Part shown: positions 54,243 to 63,334 of the stretch, in pieces
Numbering within the stretch: position 1 is the stretch's first letter
Layout: the number at the start of each line of letters is the position of its first letter
Assembly: GCF_005503145.1 (NCBI RefSeq)
Contig: NZ_SCNV01000021.1
Location: forward strand, 1-64,000
Origin: Burkholderia sp. 4M9327F10
GTDB taxonomy: Bacteria > Pseudomonadota > Gammaproteobacteria > Burkholderiales > Burkholderiaceae
Reading direction: 5' to 3'
Length of the DNA: 64,000 bases
The notes under the pieces: generated by a model
Databases searched by the model: none
The model's input: only the letters and a program-made list of their open reading frames with translations
Told to the model about the DNA's origin: nothing
Translations under genes and position numbers: made by a program

Positions 54243-55457
54243 TCATTTCCACAACGCGCAGCGCGTTTCCGCCTTGGTCGTGAAAGCCTGCTCGCCCGGA
54301 ATGGTCGCCGTGATCTTGTAGTAGTCCCACGGTTCTTTCGACTCGGCCGGTGTTTTCACCTGCATCAGATACATGTCGTGAATCATGCTGCCGTCCTCAC
54401 GGATGTAGCCCTTGGCGTAGAAGTCGTCGATCTTCGTCTTCTTCAACTGCGCCATGATCTTGTCCGAGTCGGTCGAGCCGACCGTCTGCACCGCTTTCAG
54501 ATACGTCATGGTCGCCGAGTAGTCGGCGGCCTGCAGGCTCGACGGCATCTTCTTCATCTTGTCGAAGTAGCGCTCGGCCCACTTGCGCGTGGTCGCGTCC
54601 TTGTTCCAGTACCACGAGTCGGTCAGCACGAGGCCTTGTGTCGTCTCGAGACCGAGGCTGTGAATATCGTCGATGAAGATCAGCAGCGCCGCGAGCTTCA
54701 TGGTCTTGGTGATGCCGAATTCCTTGGCCGCCTTGATCGAGTTGATCGTGTCGCCTCCGGCGTTGGCAAGACCGAGCACCTGCGCTTTCGACGCTTGCGC
54801 CTGCAACAGGAACGACGAGAAGTCCGAAGCGGACAGCGGGTGCCGCACTTCACCCAGCACCTGGCCGCCGTTCGCCTTCACCACGTTCGACGTTGCCGTT
54901 TCCAGTGCCTTGCCGAACGCATAGTCGGCCGTCAGGAAGTACCAGGTCTTGCCGCCCTGCTTCGTCACCGCCGAACCGGTGCCCTTGGCGAGTGCGGTCG
55001 TGTCGTACGCGTAGTGGATCGTGTACGGCGTGCATTGCTCGTTGGTCAGCGTGTCCGCGCCCGCGCCGATGCTGATAAAGACCTTGTGCTTTTCGCCCGC
55101 CACCTGGTTCATCGACAGGCCGGTGGCCGAATTGGTGCCGCCGATCAGCATGTCCACGCCGTCGCGGTCGAACCACTCGCGCGCCCGCGAGGCGGCGATA
55201 TCGGCCTTGTTCTGGTGGTCGGCGTAGACGACCTCGATCGGCTTGCCGTTGACCTTGCCGCCGAAGTCCGCCACCGCCATGCGGATCGCCTCGAGGCCAC
55301 CCTGCCCGTCAATATCGGCGTACAGGCCCGACAAATCTGTGATGAAGCCGATCTTGACTGCGTCGTCGGCGGCTCGCGCGCTACCTGTCGTCAGCGCGAC
55401 ACTGGCCGCGGCTGCAAAGCAGAATGCCGAAAGTCGCGCGAGGGTCTTCATTTTCAT
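54243..55457 (-). CDS. Branched-chain-type substrate-binding protein (system B)
   Basis: A 404-residue exported protein; signal peptide cleaved near GSARA (residue 29), mature start DDAVKIGFITDLSGLYADIDGQGGLEAIRMA. The C-terminal region (KTPAESKEPWDYYKITATIPGEQAF) resembles binding proteins for non-amino-acid ligands. Placed between the ATPase pair and the permeases. Confidence 0.9.
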   Translation of the reverse strand: MKMKTLARLSAFCFAAAASVALTTGSARAADDAVKIGFITDLSGLYADIDGQGGLEAIRMAVADFGGKVNGKPIEVVYADHQNKADIAASRAREWFDRDGVDMLIGGTNSATGLSMNQVAGEKHKVFISIGAGADTLTNEQCTPYTIHYAYDTTALAKGTGSAVTKQGGKTWYFLTADYAFGKALETATSNVVKANGGQVLGEVRHPLSASDFSSFLLQAQASKAQVLGLANAGGDTINSIKAAKEFGITKTMKLAALLIFIDDIHSLGLETTQGLVLTDSWYWNKDATTRKWAERYFDKMKKMPSSLQAADYSATMTYLKAVQTVGSTDSDKIMAQLKKTKIDDFYAKGYIREDGSMIHDMYLMQVKTPAESKEPWDYYKITATIPGEQAFTTKAETRCALWK

Positions 55458-55513
55458 TGCTGTCTCCTTGTTTCCTTGCTTGTGGTTATCAGAGGCAATC
55501 AGGCGCCTATGGT

Positions 55514-56272
55514 CTATACGCCCAGCAGGTCGTGCAGCGCCGGCATCTTGCTTTCGAGTTCGCCCGCGCCGAAATGCTCGACGATGCGGCCATGCTCCAT
55601 CACGTAGAAGCGATCCGCGAGCGGCGCGGCAAAGCGGAAATTCTGCTCGACCATCACGATCGTGTAGCCGCGCGCCTTGAGCGTCATGATCATGCGCGCG
55701 AGTGCCTGCACGATGACCGGTGCGAGGCCTTCGGAAATCTCGTCGAGCAGCAACAGGTTTGCGCCGGTGCGCAGGATGCGGGCCACCGCGAGCATCTGCT
55801 GCTCGCCTCCCGAGAGCCGCGTACCCTGGCTCATGCGGCGTTCCTGCAGATTCGGGAACATTGCGTAGATCTCGTCGAGCGACATCATGTGCGCGGTGTC
55901 GCCGACCGGCGGCGGCAACAGCAGGTTTTCCTCACACGAGAGGCTCGAAAAGATGCCCCGCTCTTCCGGACAATAGCCGATGCCGCAATGCGCGATGCGA
56001 TGGGTTGGCATCTCGATCGTCTCGCGTCCGCCGACGCGAATCGACCCCGTGCGCCGCCCCGTAAGCCCCATGATCGCGCGCAGCGTGGTTGTGCGCCCGG
56101 CGCCATTGCGACCCAGCAGAGTAACGACCTCACCGCGGTTCACGGTCAGGTCGACCCCATGCAATATGTGGGATTCGCCGTACCAGGTCTGCAGGCCCGC
56201 GATCTCAAGCGCGGGTTCCGCACTCGCGAGCTCGCTCACTTCAACGTTCTCCAGCTCGGCAACCGTATTCAT
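55514..56272 (-). CDS. livF: ABC transporter ATPase LivF (system B)
   Basis: A 252-residue ABC ATPase. Walker A GRNGAGRTTTLRAI, where arginine replaces the usual catalytic-loop lysine before the threonine (GxGRT instead of GKT); signature LSGGEQQMLAVARIL; Walker B LLLLDEISEGLAP. The start overlaps the LivG stop (ATGA). The lysine-to-arginine change is confirmed by the codon on this strand and may affect ATP binding. Confidence 0.88.
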   Translation of the reverse strand: MNTVAELENVEVSELASAEPALEIAGLQTWYGESHILHGVDLTVNRGEVVTLLGRNGAGRTTTLRAIMGLTGRRTGSIRVGGRETIEMPTHRIAHCGIGYCPEERGIFSSLSCEENLLLPPPVGDTAHMMSLDEIYAMFPNLQERRMSQGTRLSGGEQQMLAVARILRTGANLLLLDEISEGLAPVIVQALARMIMTLKARGYTIVMVEQNFRFAAPLADRFYVMEHGRIVEHFGAGELESKMPALHDLLGV

Positions 56273-57048
56273 GCGTGCGCTCCGGCGAGCGCGGCATCGG
56301 CACTGCCCATATAGGCCTGCATCACGAGTGGGCTCTTCGAGACTTCCGCATAGGTGCCCTCGGCGAGCACCTCGCCGCGCTGCAGGACGGTGATCGTATC
56401 GGAGATGCCGGCAATCACGTTCATGTTGTGTTCGACCATCAGGATGGTGCGGCCGCTCGACACCTTCTTGATTAGGGCCGTGACGCGGTCGACGTCTTCG
56501 TGACCCATACCCTGGGTGGGCTCGTCGAGCAGCATCAGCTCCGGTTCCATCGCAAGCGTCGTGGCGATTTCAAGCGCGCGCTTGCGGCCATAGGACAGTT
56601 CGACCGTCAGCACGTCGGCGAAATCGGTCAAACCGACCTGGGTCAGCAGATCCATGGCGCGGTCATCGAGTTGATGCAGCGAACGCTCGCTTTTCCAGAA
56701 TTGAAATGCGGTGCCCAGGGCGCGCTGCAACCCGATGCGCACATTCTGCAATGCCGTCAGATGCGGAAATACCGCGGAAATCTGAAACGAGCGAATGATG
56801 CCGCGGCGGGCAATTTGTGCCGGCCGCTCGCCCGTGATGTCGATGCCGTTGTAAACGATCTGCCCGGAGGTGGGCACGAGGAATTTGGTCAGCAGATTGA
56901 AGCAGGTGGTTTTACCGGCGCCATTCGGGCCGATCAGCGCATGAATCGAGCCACGGCGTACGCGCAGGTTGACGCCGTTGACGGCGACAAAGCCCTTGAA
57001 CTCCCTCGTTAGCCCGCGCGTTTCGAGAATCGTATCGCCGAGAATCAT
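56269..57048 (-). CDS. livG: ABC transporter ATPase LivG (system B)
   Basis: A 259-residue ABC ATPase. Walker A GPNGAGKTTCFNLLT, signature LSYGRKRALEIATTLAM (divergent LSYG form), Walker B LMLLDEPTQGM. ATG 57048 is used, with GGAAGG just upstream; a frame start at 57060 lacks a ribosome site. First gene of system B, 240 bases downstream of the GMC oxidoreductase. Confidence 0.9.
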   Translation of the reverse strand: MILGDTILETRGLTREFKGFVAVNGVNLRVRRGSIHALIGPNGAGKTTCFNLLTKFLVPTSGQIVYNGIDITGERPAQIARRGIIRSFQISAVFPHLTALQNVRIGLQRALGTAFQFWKSERSLHQLDDRAMDLLTQVGLTDFADVLTVELSYGRKRALEIATTLAMEPELMLLDEPTQGMGHEDVDRVTALIKKVSSGRTILMVEHNMNVIAGISDTITVLQRGEVLAEGTYAEVSKSPLVMQAYMGSADAALAGAHA

Positions 57049-57290
57049 GTTCCCTTCCATGCGAAGTGAGGCGAAGCACTACGATCTTCCGCGCCAGTGG
57101 CTGCGCGACGTGAGATGGCGACGACACCCCCGTGTCGATCGTTGGCGTGGTGCACCAATGCGGACGGTAATCCATGGCGCGCCACGCGGCATGGCGCCAT
57201 TGTCTCGCCAATGATGCAGCGCATTCATTGGGATTTGCACTTAGTATCTGGAGCGCGCCGGCAAGCCGCGGCGCTCTCCGCGCCTGCCTG

Positions 57291-58997
57291 TCACGCAATG
57301 GACATCGAAGCCGCCGAAGGGCTCGGCGACGCCTGCGCAGCAAGACGCGCGCGACGGTCCTCGCGAATCATGTCGCTCGCGCGCTCGGCGATCATCAGTG
57401 TCGGCGAGTTGGTGTTGCCCGAGGTAATGGTGGGCATGACCGAAGCATCGACTACGCGCAAACCCTCAACCCCGATCACACGCAGACGCTGGTCGACGAC
57501 GGCCGCGGGATCGTCCGTCGTGCCCATGCGGCAGGTGCCGACCGGATGAAAGATGGTCGTGCCGACTTTACCGGCCGCCTGCTGCAACTCCTCTTCCGTT
57601 TGAAACTCGACGCCCGGCAGAATTTCTTGCGGCCGATACGGGGCCAGTGCGGGCGCAGCGGCGATCCGCCGGGTGAGACGCAGCGCATTGGCGGCAACAT
57701 GCCGGTCGTAATCGTTGGACAGATAATTGGGCGCGATCAGCGGCGGCGCATCGGGCTCGGGCGAGGTGATATGGATACTGCCGCGCGAGGTGGGACGTAG
57801 CTGGCACACTGAGGCGGTGAACGCGTTGAAGCGATGCAGCGGCTCGCCGAAGCGATCGAGCGAGAGCGGCTGCACGTGATACTCGAGATCGGGGCGCGTG
57901 AGCGAACGGTCATCCGGGTCCGATTTCGCAAATGCGCCGAGCTGCGACGGCGCCATCGACATGGGCCCGCTCTGAAACAGCGCGTACTCCAGACCGATCA
58001 TGAGCTTGCCCCACCAATGCGCCGAGGCGGTATTGAGGGTGCGCACGCCTTCGACCTTGTACGCCATGCGCAACTGCAGATGATCCTGGAGATTCTCACC
58101 TACGCCTGGCAGATCCTGGACGACGTCGATGCCAAGGTTTTGCAGCCGCGCGCCATTGCCGACACCGGAGAGTTCGAGCAATTGCGGCGAGTTGACCGCA
58201 CCTGAACTGAGAATGACCTCGCAGCGAGCCTTGGCGAAATAATCGGTGTTGTTGCCGCGATATTCGACACCGGTGCAGCGCCGCCCATCGAACACGACAC
58301 GTTGGGTGAGGGCACCGGTAATGATGGTTAGATTGGGACGCTTGAGCGCGGGACGCAGAAAGGCCTTCGATGCGTTCCAGCGGATGCCGCGTTTCTGGTT
58401 GACATCGAAGTAGCCGACACCGCTGTTGTCACCGCGATTGAAGTCGTCGGTGGCGGCGATGCCGGTTTCCTGAGCGGCCTGCGAGAAGGTTTCGAGGATT
58501 TTCCATTTGAGGCGCTGCTTTTCGACGCGCCACGGGCCGCCGGCGCCATGCGATTCGTTGGCACCGCCGTAGTAGTCTTCGCTGCGTTTGAAGATGGGGA
58601 GGACGTTGGACCAGGACCATGCCGGGTCATTGGTGACGCGGGCCCATTCGTCATAGTCTTCGCGCTGGCCGCGCATGTAGATCATGCCGTTTATTGATGA
58701 GCTGCCGCCTAGCACTCTGCCGCGGGGGTATGAGAGCGCGCGGCCGTTCAGGCCGGGTTCTTCTCTCGTTTTGTAGAGCCAGTCTGTGCGGGGGTCGCCT
58801 ATGCAGTATAAGTACCCTACCGGGACGTGGATCCAGTGGTAATCGTCCTTGCCGCCGGCTTCCAGTAGAAGTACTGAGATTTCCGGGTCTTCGCTCAGGC
58901 GATTTGCCAGCACGCAGCCGGCTGTGCCGGCGCCCACGATGATGTAGTCGAATTCGCCCTCAAGGGTCCGGTCGCTTCGCGGTTGCTTCGTGTTCAC
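57291..58997 (-). CDS. GMC family FAD-dependent oxidoreductase (choline/alcohol dehydrogenase-like)
   Basis: A 568-residue flavoprotein: FAD-binding YIIVGAGTAGCVLANRLSED, GMC signature 1 in GRVLGGSSSINGMIYMRG, signature 2 in SSGAVNSPQLLELSGVG, and the C-terminal HPVGTCRMG with catalytic histidine and SNTNSPT-like end (GNTNSPTLMIAE). It oxidises an alcohol to an aldehyde; substrate unknown. Starts with GTG after GGAGAC. The gene lies upstream of the system B importer on the same strand, so the importer may bring in its substrate. The first ~100 codons prefer A- and C-ending codons, including rare ATA, AGA, TTA and CTA; this end faces repeat copy 2. Confidence 0.88.
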   Translation of the reverse strand: MNTKQPRSDRTLEGEFDYIIVGAGTAGCVLANRLSEDPEISVLLLEAGGKDDYHWIHVPVGYLYCIGDPRTDWLYKTREEPGLNGRALSYPRGRVLGGSSSINGMIYMRGQREDYDEWARVTNDPAWSWSNVLPIFKRSEDYYGGANESHGAGGPWRVEKQRLKWKILETFSQAAQETGIAATDDFNRGDNSGVGYFDVNQKRGIRWNASKAFLRPALKRPNLTIITGALTQRVVFDGRRCTGVEYRGNNTDYFAKARCEVILSSGAVNSPQLLELSGVGNGARLQNLGIDVVQDLPGVGENLQDHLQLRMAYKVEGVRTLNTASAHWWGKLMIGLEYALFQSGPMSMAPSQLGAFAKSDPDDRSLTRPDLEYHVQPLSLDRFGEPLHRFNAFTASVCQLRPTSRGSIHITSPEPDAPPLIAPNYLSNDYDRHVAANALRLTRRIAAAPALAPYRPQEILPGVEFQTEEELQQAAGKVGTTIFHPVGTCRMGTTDDPAAVVDQRLRVIGVEGLRVVDASVMPTITSGNTNSPTLMIAERASDMIREDRRARLAAQASPSPSAASMSIA

Positions 58998-59101
58998 CCT
59001 TTGTCTCCTTGTCGAGCCACCTAGCGTGGCATTCGGCTTTGCGGGTTTTCGTTGGGTTCCGCCGGATGTTCAAGCGGAAGGTGTTGCCCTATACGTACTT
59101 C

Positions 59102-59385
59102 TCTGCCTGCGCGGCGCTTTGGTGGTTGTTCCTATGGTGTTGGCCTTTCCTTGTTGTCTTGTCGGTCTATTAGCGTTGCCCCTGTGCGGGGCGGCACTTA
59201 CTTTCTTTGCCGCCGCAAAGAAAGTAAGCAAAGAAAGCGGGCTGCAACCGCTAGCCAGTAGTGAGCCATCCCGGTCTGCTACCGGAAACGGCCCAAGACA
59301 AGACCCGCCCTCGCATATCCCCACTCAGTGACACAGCACTCATCCGCTCCAGCGTCGCGCTTCGCGCCCCGCCGAAGGGCATAAC
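59102..59385 (-). repeat. Structured intergenic repeat, copy 2 (minus orientation)
   Basis: Core palindrome CTTACTTTCTTTGC / GCAAAGAAAGTAAG around CGCC at 59197-59228. On the minus strand this copy reads the same as copy 3 through at least the stretch from the AGACAAGACC arm to the GCGCCGCGCAGGCA end, and its outer arm (59330-59385) matches copy 1. Confidence 0.88.
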
Positions 59386-59692
59386 TTTGCGTCGCGTCAC
59401 TTTGCTCGCTTTGCAACGTTCATGCTTAGGTATCCAAATTTAGTTTTCTACCACACTCAGCCAAGCCTACCACTCCAACACTCCACCCTACCGGCACTGC
59501 CCTCGAGACCTAGCACCCCAGCTCTCCGCCGCACAGGCACCACGAGCTAGGCCCACCAACCCCAGCGCTCCACCGCGCTGGCGCCGCCAGCCGGACCCGG
59601 CATCCCACCATTGGCGGACCCCTCCGCCGCGCACGAAGTGTGCAGGCGGGATGAATGAGCCCTTTGTCACTAACTGGTGTAGTGCGATGGCA

Positions 59693-59892
59693 GGTCTTGT
59701 CTTGGGCCGTTCCCGGTAGCAGACCGGGATGGCTCACTACCGGCTAGCGGTTGCAGCCCGCTTTCTTTGCTTACTTTCTTTGCGGCGGCAAAGAAAGTAA
59801 GTGCCGCCCCGCACAGGGGCAACGCTAATAGACCGACAAGACAACAAGGAAAGGCCAACACCATAAAAAAACCACCAAAGCGCCGCGCAGGC
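59693..59892 (+). repeat. Structured intergenic repeat, copy 3
   Basis: Core palindrome at 59770-59801. Nearly identical, by eye, to copy 2 on the opposite strand over about 200 bases, so copies 2 and 3 form a long inverted repeat with a ~390-base spacer. It ends 14 bases before the stop codon of the dehydrogenase gene. Confidence 0.88.
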
Positions 59893-59905
59893 AAACCAAA
59901 AGAGC

Positions 59906-61429
59906 TTACTTAGCCACAGGCATCGTAAACTCAGCCCCCTTAGCAATACTGTCAGGCCACCGCTGCATAATGCTCTTATACCGAGTGTAAAACCTCACCC
60001 CTTCCTCACCATAGGCATGGTGATCGCCAAAAAGAGACCTCTTCCACCCACCAAAAGAATGCCAGGCCATAGGCACAGGAATAGGCACATTAATCCCCAC
60101 CATCCCGATCTGAATCTGCCGGGAAAACGCTCGGGCCACACCGCCGTCGGAGGTGAAGCACGCCACCCCATTAGCAAACTCATTAGCATTAATGAGCTCA
60201 ACCGCCGATGCAAAATCAGGCACCCGAACCACACACAACACCGGCCCAAAAATCTCCTCACGATAAATCTTCATCCCGGTCTGCACATCATCAAACAGCG
60301 TGCCGCCAAGGAAAAACCCTTGCTCGTGCCCATCCACCCGATGCCCGCGCCCATCGACAACAAGCTTCGCGCCTTCAGCGATACCCGCATCGATATACCC
60401 CTCAACCTTCGCGCGATGCGCGCCCGTCACGAGCGGTCCCATCTCCGCGTCCGGTTCCATCCCGTTGCGAATCTTCAGTGTCTTCACTCGCGGTGTCAGC
60501 CGCTCAATCAGCTCATCGGCAATATGCCCCACCGCCACCGCCACCGAAATCGCCATGCAGCGCTCGCCCGCCGAACCATACGCCGCACCAATCAGCGCAT
60601 CCACGGCCTGGTCCAGATCGGCGTCCGGCATCACCACCAGATGGTTCTTCGCGCCGCCTAACGCCTGCACCCGCTTGCCGCGCTTCGTGCCTTCCGTATA
60701 GATGTATTCCGCAATCGGCGTCGAGCCGACAAACGACAATGCACTGACTTCCGGATGCGCCAGCAATGCATCCACCGCCACCTTGTCGCCGTGTACCACG
60801 TTGAACACGCCGTTCGGCAAGCCGGCTTCCTTGAGCAGTTCCGCAAGCCGGATCGATGCCGATGGGTCGCGCTCCGATGGCTTCAGCACAAACGTGTTGC
60901 CGCATGCGATCGCGACCGGAAACATCCAGCACGGCACCATCATCGGGAAATTGAACGGCGTAATGCCCGCCACCACGCCCAGCGGCTGGCGCAGGTTCCA
61001 GTTGTCGATGCCGCCGCCAATCTGGTCGGTGAAATCCGTCTTCAGGAGATTCGGAATGCCGCAGGCAAATTCCACAATCTCAATGCCACGCATCACCTCG
61101 CCCTTCGCGTCGGAGAACACCTTGCCGTGTTCGCGCGTAATCAGCTCGGCCAACTCGTCGTGGTGACGGTCGAGCAATTCCTTGAACTTGAACAGCACCC
61201 GGGCGCGCTTGATCGGCGCCGTTTCGCTCCACGCCGGAAACGCCGCCTTGGCAGCCGCCACCGCCGCGTCGACCTCCGCCACGTTCGCCAGCGGCACGCG
61301 CGCGCTCACCGAGCCCAGTGCGGGATTGAAGACGTCGCCGTAACGGTCGCTGGTACCGTCGATCGCATGGCCGTTGATGAAATGGGTCAGCGCGCGGGCG
61401 CGCGTCTCGCTCCGATGTGTCTCGCTCAT
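59906..61429 (-). CDS. mmsA: CoA-acylating methylmalonate-semialdehyde dehydrogenase
   Basis: A 507-residue aldehyde dehydrogenase that converts (methyl)malonate semialdehyde to propionyl- or acetyl-CoA in valine, inositol or beta-alanine breakdown. Active-site text GITPFNFPMMVPCWMFPVAIACGN and the catalytic cysteine in GSAGERCMAISVAV are typical of MmsA/IolA. The frame extends to 61540, but ATG 61429 gives the standard start. Divergent from a LysR gene. The last ~120 codons show a strong shift to T- and G-ending codons: in the last 69 I count about 30 T, 30 G, 8 C, 1 A at the third position, against about 8 T and 29 C in the first ~70; this end touches repeat copy 3. Confidence 0.92.
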   Translation of the reverse strand: MSETHRSETRARALTHFINGHAIDGTSDRYGDVFNPALGSVSARVPLANVAEVDAAVAAAKAAFPAWSETAPIKRARVLFKFKELLDRHHDELAELITREHGKVFSDAKGEVMRGIEIVEFACGIPNLLKTDFTDQIGGGIDNWNLRQPLGVVAGITPFNFPMMVPCWMFPVAIACGNTFVLKPSERDPSASIRLAELLKEAGLPNGVFNVVHGDKVAVDALLAHPEVSALSFVGSTPIAEYIYTEGTKRGKRVQALGGAKNHLVVMPDADLDQAVDALIGAAYGSAGERCMAISVAVAVGHIADELIERLTPRVKTLKIRNGMEPDAEMGPLVTGAHRAKVEGYIDAGIAEGAKLVVDGRGHRVDGHEQGFFLGGTLFDDVQTGMKIYREEIFGPVLCVVRVPDFASAVELINANEFANGVACFTSDGGVARAFSRQIQIGMVGINVPIPVPMAWHSFGGWKRSLFGDHHAYGEEGVRFYTRYKSIMQRWPDSIAKGAEFTMPVAK

Positions 61430-61540
61430 GTTTGTCTGCCTCGTTCGATGAATAAACTTGCGCCAGTGATCTAACCGCTTTGTCTCGGCCCTTACCTCGC
61501 GATGTTCGCAGCGTAATCGCCAACCCCCTTTGAAATCCAA

Positions 61541-61553
61541 TGAGTAATGCTCA
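61541..61553. promoter_or_regulatory. Putative LysR operator
   Basis: TGAGTAATGCTCA, a T-N11-A type dyad (TGAG-N5-CTCA) in the 155-base gap between the divergent mmsA and LysR genes, 31 bases before the LysR start. Confidence 0.5.
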
Positions 61554-61584
61554 ATTGCGCTATAAGGCGCGCTAATATCAGGGG

Positions 61585-62484
61585 ATGGACCTAACCCTGC
61601 TACGTGCGTTCGTCACCGTCGCCAATGAGGGCAACCTCACCCGCGCCGCGGTGCAACTGCATCTCACCCAACCGGCCGTCAGCCTGCAGATCAAACATCT
61701 GCAGGAAACGCTCGGATTGACGCTGTTCACGCGCACCTCCCACGGGCTATCCCTGACGCGCGATGGCCAGGCGCTGCTGCCGCATGCGGAACGCGCGCTC
61801 GGCGCCGCCGGCGACGTGCAGCGCGCCGCGGCTTCCTTGCGGCATGAGGTGCGTGGACGGCTGCGTATCGGCACCATCCTCGATCCGGAATTCTTACGGC
61901 TGGGTGGCTTTCTCAAGCAGCTCGTCGAAACCTGGCCGCATATCGAAACCGCCCTGCGGCATGGCATGTCGGGCTGGGTGCTCGAACAGATTCGCGCCGG
62001 CGAACTCGACGTCGGTTATTACATCGGCCAGCCGTCGGAAGACGATGCGCGCGACGGAACCGCGTTTCATGCCGTCACGCTCACGCACTTCCAGTACCGC
62101 GTGCTTGCGCCCGCCGGCTGGAAGGACCGTGTGAAAGGCGCGCGCGACTGGCGTACGCTTGCCGCGCTGCCGTGGATCTGGACGCCGCCCGCCTCCGCGC
62201 ATCACCGGCTGCTGTCGCGGCGCTTTGCCGATGCCGGCGTCAAGCCCGTGAAAGTGGCGGAGGTGGATCAGGAGCCGTCCATGCTCGATCTGGTCAAATC
62301 GGGCGTGGGCCTCACTCTGGCGCGCGATGCCATCGCCATCGCCGAAGCGCACGCTCACGCGCTGACGATCGTCGAAGGCGTCACCGTGCCGACCCAGTTG
62401 AGCTTCGTCACGCTGGCCGCGCGCCAGGACGATCCGGCGATTGCCGCCGCGCTCAAGCTGATCGAACAGCAATGGGCGATATGA
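61585..62484 (+). CDS. LysR-family transcriptional regulator
   Basis: A 299-residue regulator: N-terminal winged helix-turn-helix (MDLTLLRAFVTVANEGNLTRAAVQLHLTQPAVS, then LGLTLFTRTSHGLSLT) and C-terminal co-inducer domain. Transcribed away from mmsA, with a LysR-type site between, so it probably controls mmsA; the effector is unknown. Confidence 0.9.
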   Translation: MDLTLLRAFVTVANEGNLTRAAVQLHLTQPAVSLQIKHLQETLGLTLFTRTSHGLSLTRDGQALLPHAERALGAAGDVQRAAASLRHEVRGRLRIGTILDPEFLRLGGFLKQLVETWPHIETALRHGMSGWVLEQIRAGELDVGYYIGQPSEDDARDGTAFHAVTLTHFQYRVLAPAGWKDRVKGARDWRTLAALPWIWTPPASAHHRLLSRRFADAGVKPVKVAEVDQEPSMLDLVKSGVGLTLARDAIAIAEAHAHALTIVEGVTVPTQLSFVTLAARQDDPAIAAALKLIEQQWAI

Positions 62485-62692
62485 GCCCCGCTCATGACAG
62501 TTTGGCGGTCTGCGACGCAGGATCGCGGACACCGTAACACCACCGTCACGCGCTTTTTGCTAGATTCACAGTTTGCGCGTGTGGCCCGCGCCCGCCTTTG
62601 TTTCAGTTTCGTTCGAGTTTGTCCTTCCCGGCGCGCTTCACCCCTGCCCCACCTGAAGCCGCCGACAATCCATCCTTCCACAGGAGCCTGAC

Positions 62693-63229
62693 ATGGCACG
62701 CAACATCGAAATCAAAGCCCGCGCCCAGCACTTCGATCAACTCCGCGAGCGCGCCGCCGAACTTTCGCCCGAGGCTCCGCTGATCTTCCGCCAGCAGGAC
62801 TTCTTTTACGATGTGCCGCGCGGAAGGCTAAAGCTGCGCCAGTTCGACGACGGCACGCCGGCCGAACTGATCTTCTACCAGCGCGACGATCGTGACGGCC
62901 CGAAGGCGTCGTACTACACGCGCAGCCCGGTGACCAATCCGGAGGCCATGCACTCGCTGCTCGCCACCGCCCTGACCACGCGCGGCATCGTCACCAAGGA
63001 ACGCCATGTCTTCATCGCCGGACGCACGCGGATTCACCTCGACCGTGTAGACGGTCTAGGCGACTTTATCGAGCTGGAAGTGGTCCTCGCCCAAGACGAT
63101 GACGAGGAAGGCGGTCATGCCGAAGCGCGTGACATGTTCGCAAGGCTCGGCGTGCCGGAGTCGGATCTGGTGGCGGTCGCTTATGTGGATCTGCTCAGCC
63201 CGGAGAGTGAGCCGCGTCAGGCCGCATAA
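62693..63229 (+). CDS. CYTH domain protein (class IV adenylate cyclase-like)
   Basis: A 178-residue CYTH fold protein. The EIEIK-type start is ARNIEIKARAQ, and the later conserved pattern HLDRVDGLGDFIELEVVL contains acidic residues that bind metal and triphosphate. This superfamily includes class IV adenylate cyclases and thiamine triphosphatases; which applies cannot be told. CAGGAGCC precedes the ATG. Confidence 0.8.
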   Translation: MARNIEIKARAQHFDQLRERAAELSPEAPLIFRQQDFFYDVPRGRLKLRQFDDGTPAELIFYQRDDRDGPKASYYTRSPVTNPEAMHSLLATALTTRGIVTKERHVFIAGRTRIHLDRVDGLGDFIELEVVLAQDDDEEGGHAEARDMFARLGVPESDLVAVAYVDLLSPESEPRQAA

Positions 63230-63334
63230 GCAGGTTGCATAAGCAGGCCGCATACGCAGGTTGCGAGGCGCCGGCTCAGCGCCGGAAAAGCGATACAGCA
63301 CCACAGCGGGATCGCCGGGCGCGGTCCCGCCGCC

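Larger units (their letters stand above)
58998..59905. other. Gene-free region with inverted repeat pair
   Basis: About 900 bases between the GMC oxidoreductase and the methylmalonate-semialdehyde dehydrogenase gene. It contains repeat copies 2 and 3 facing each other. The ~300 bases between them (59386-59692) are C/A-rich on the plus strand in the middle; I see no supported gene there. Confidence 0.75.
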
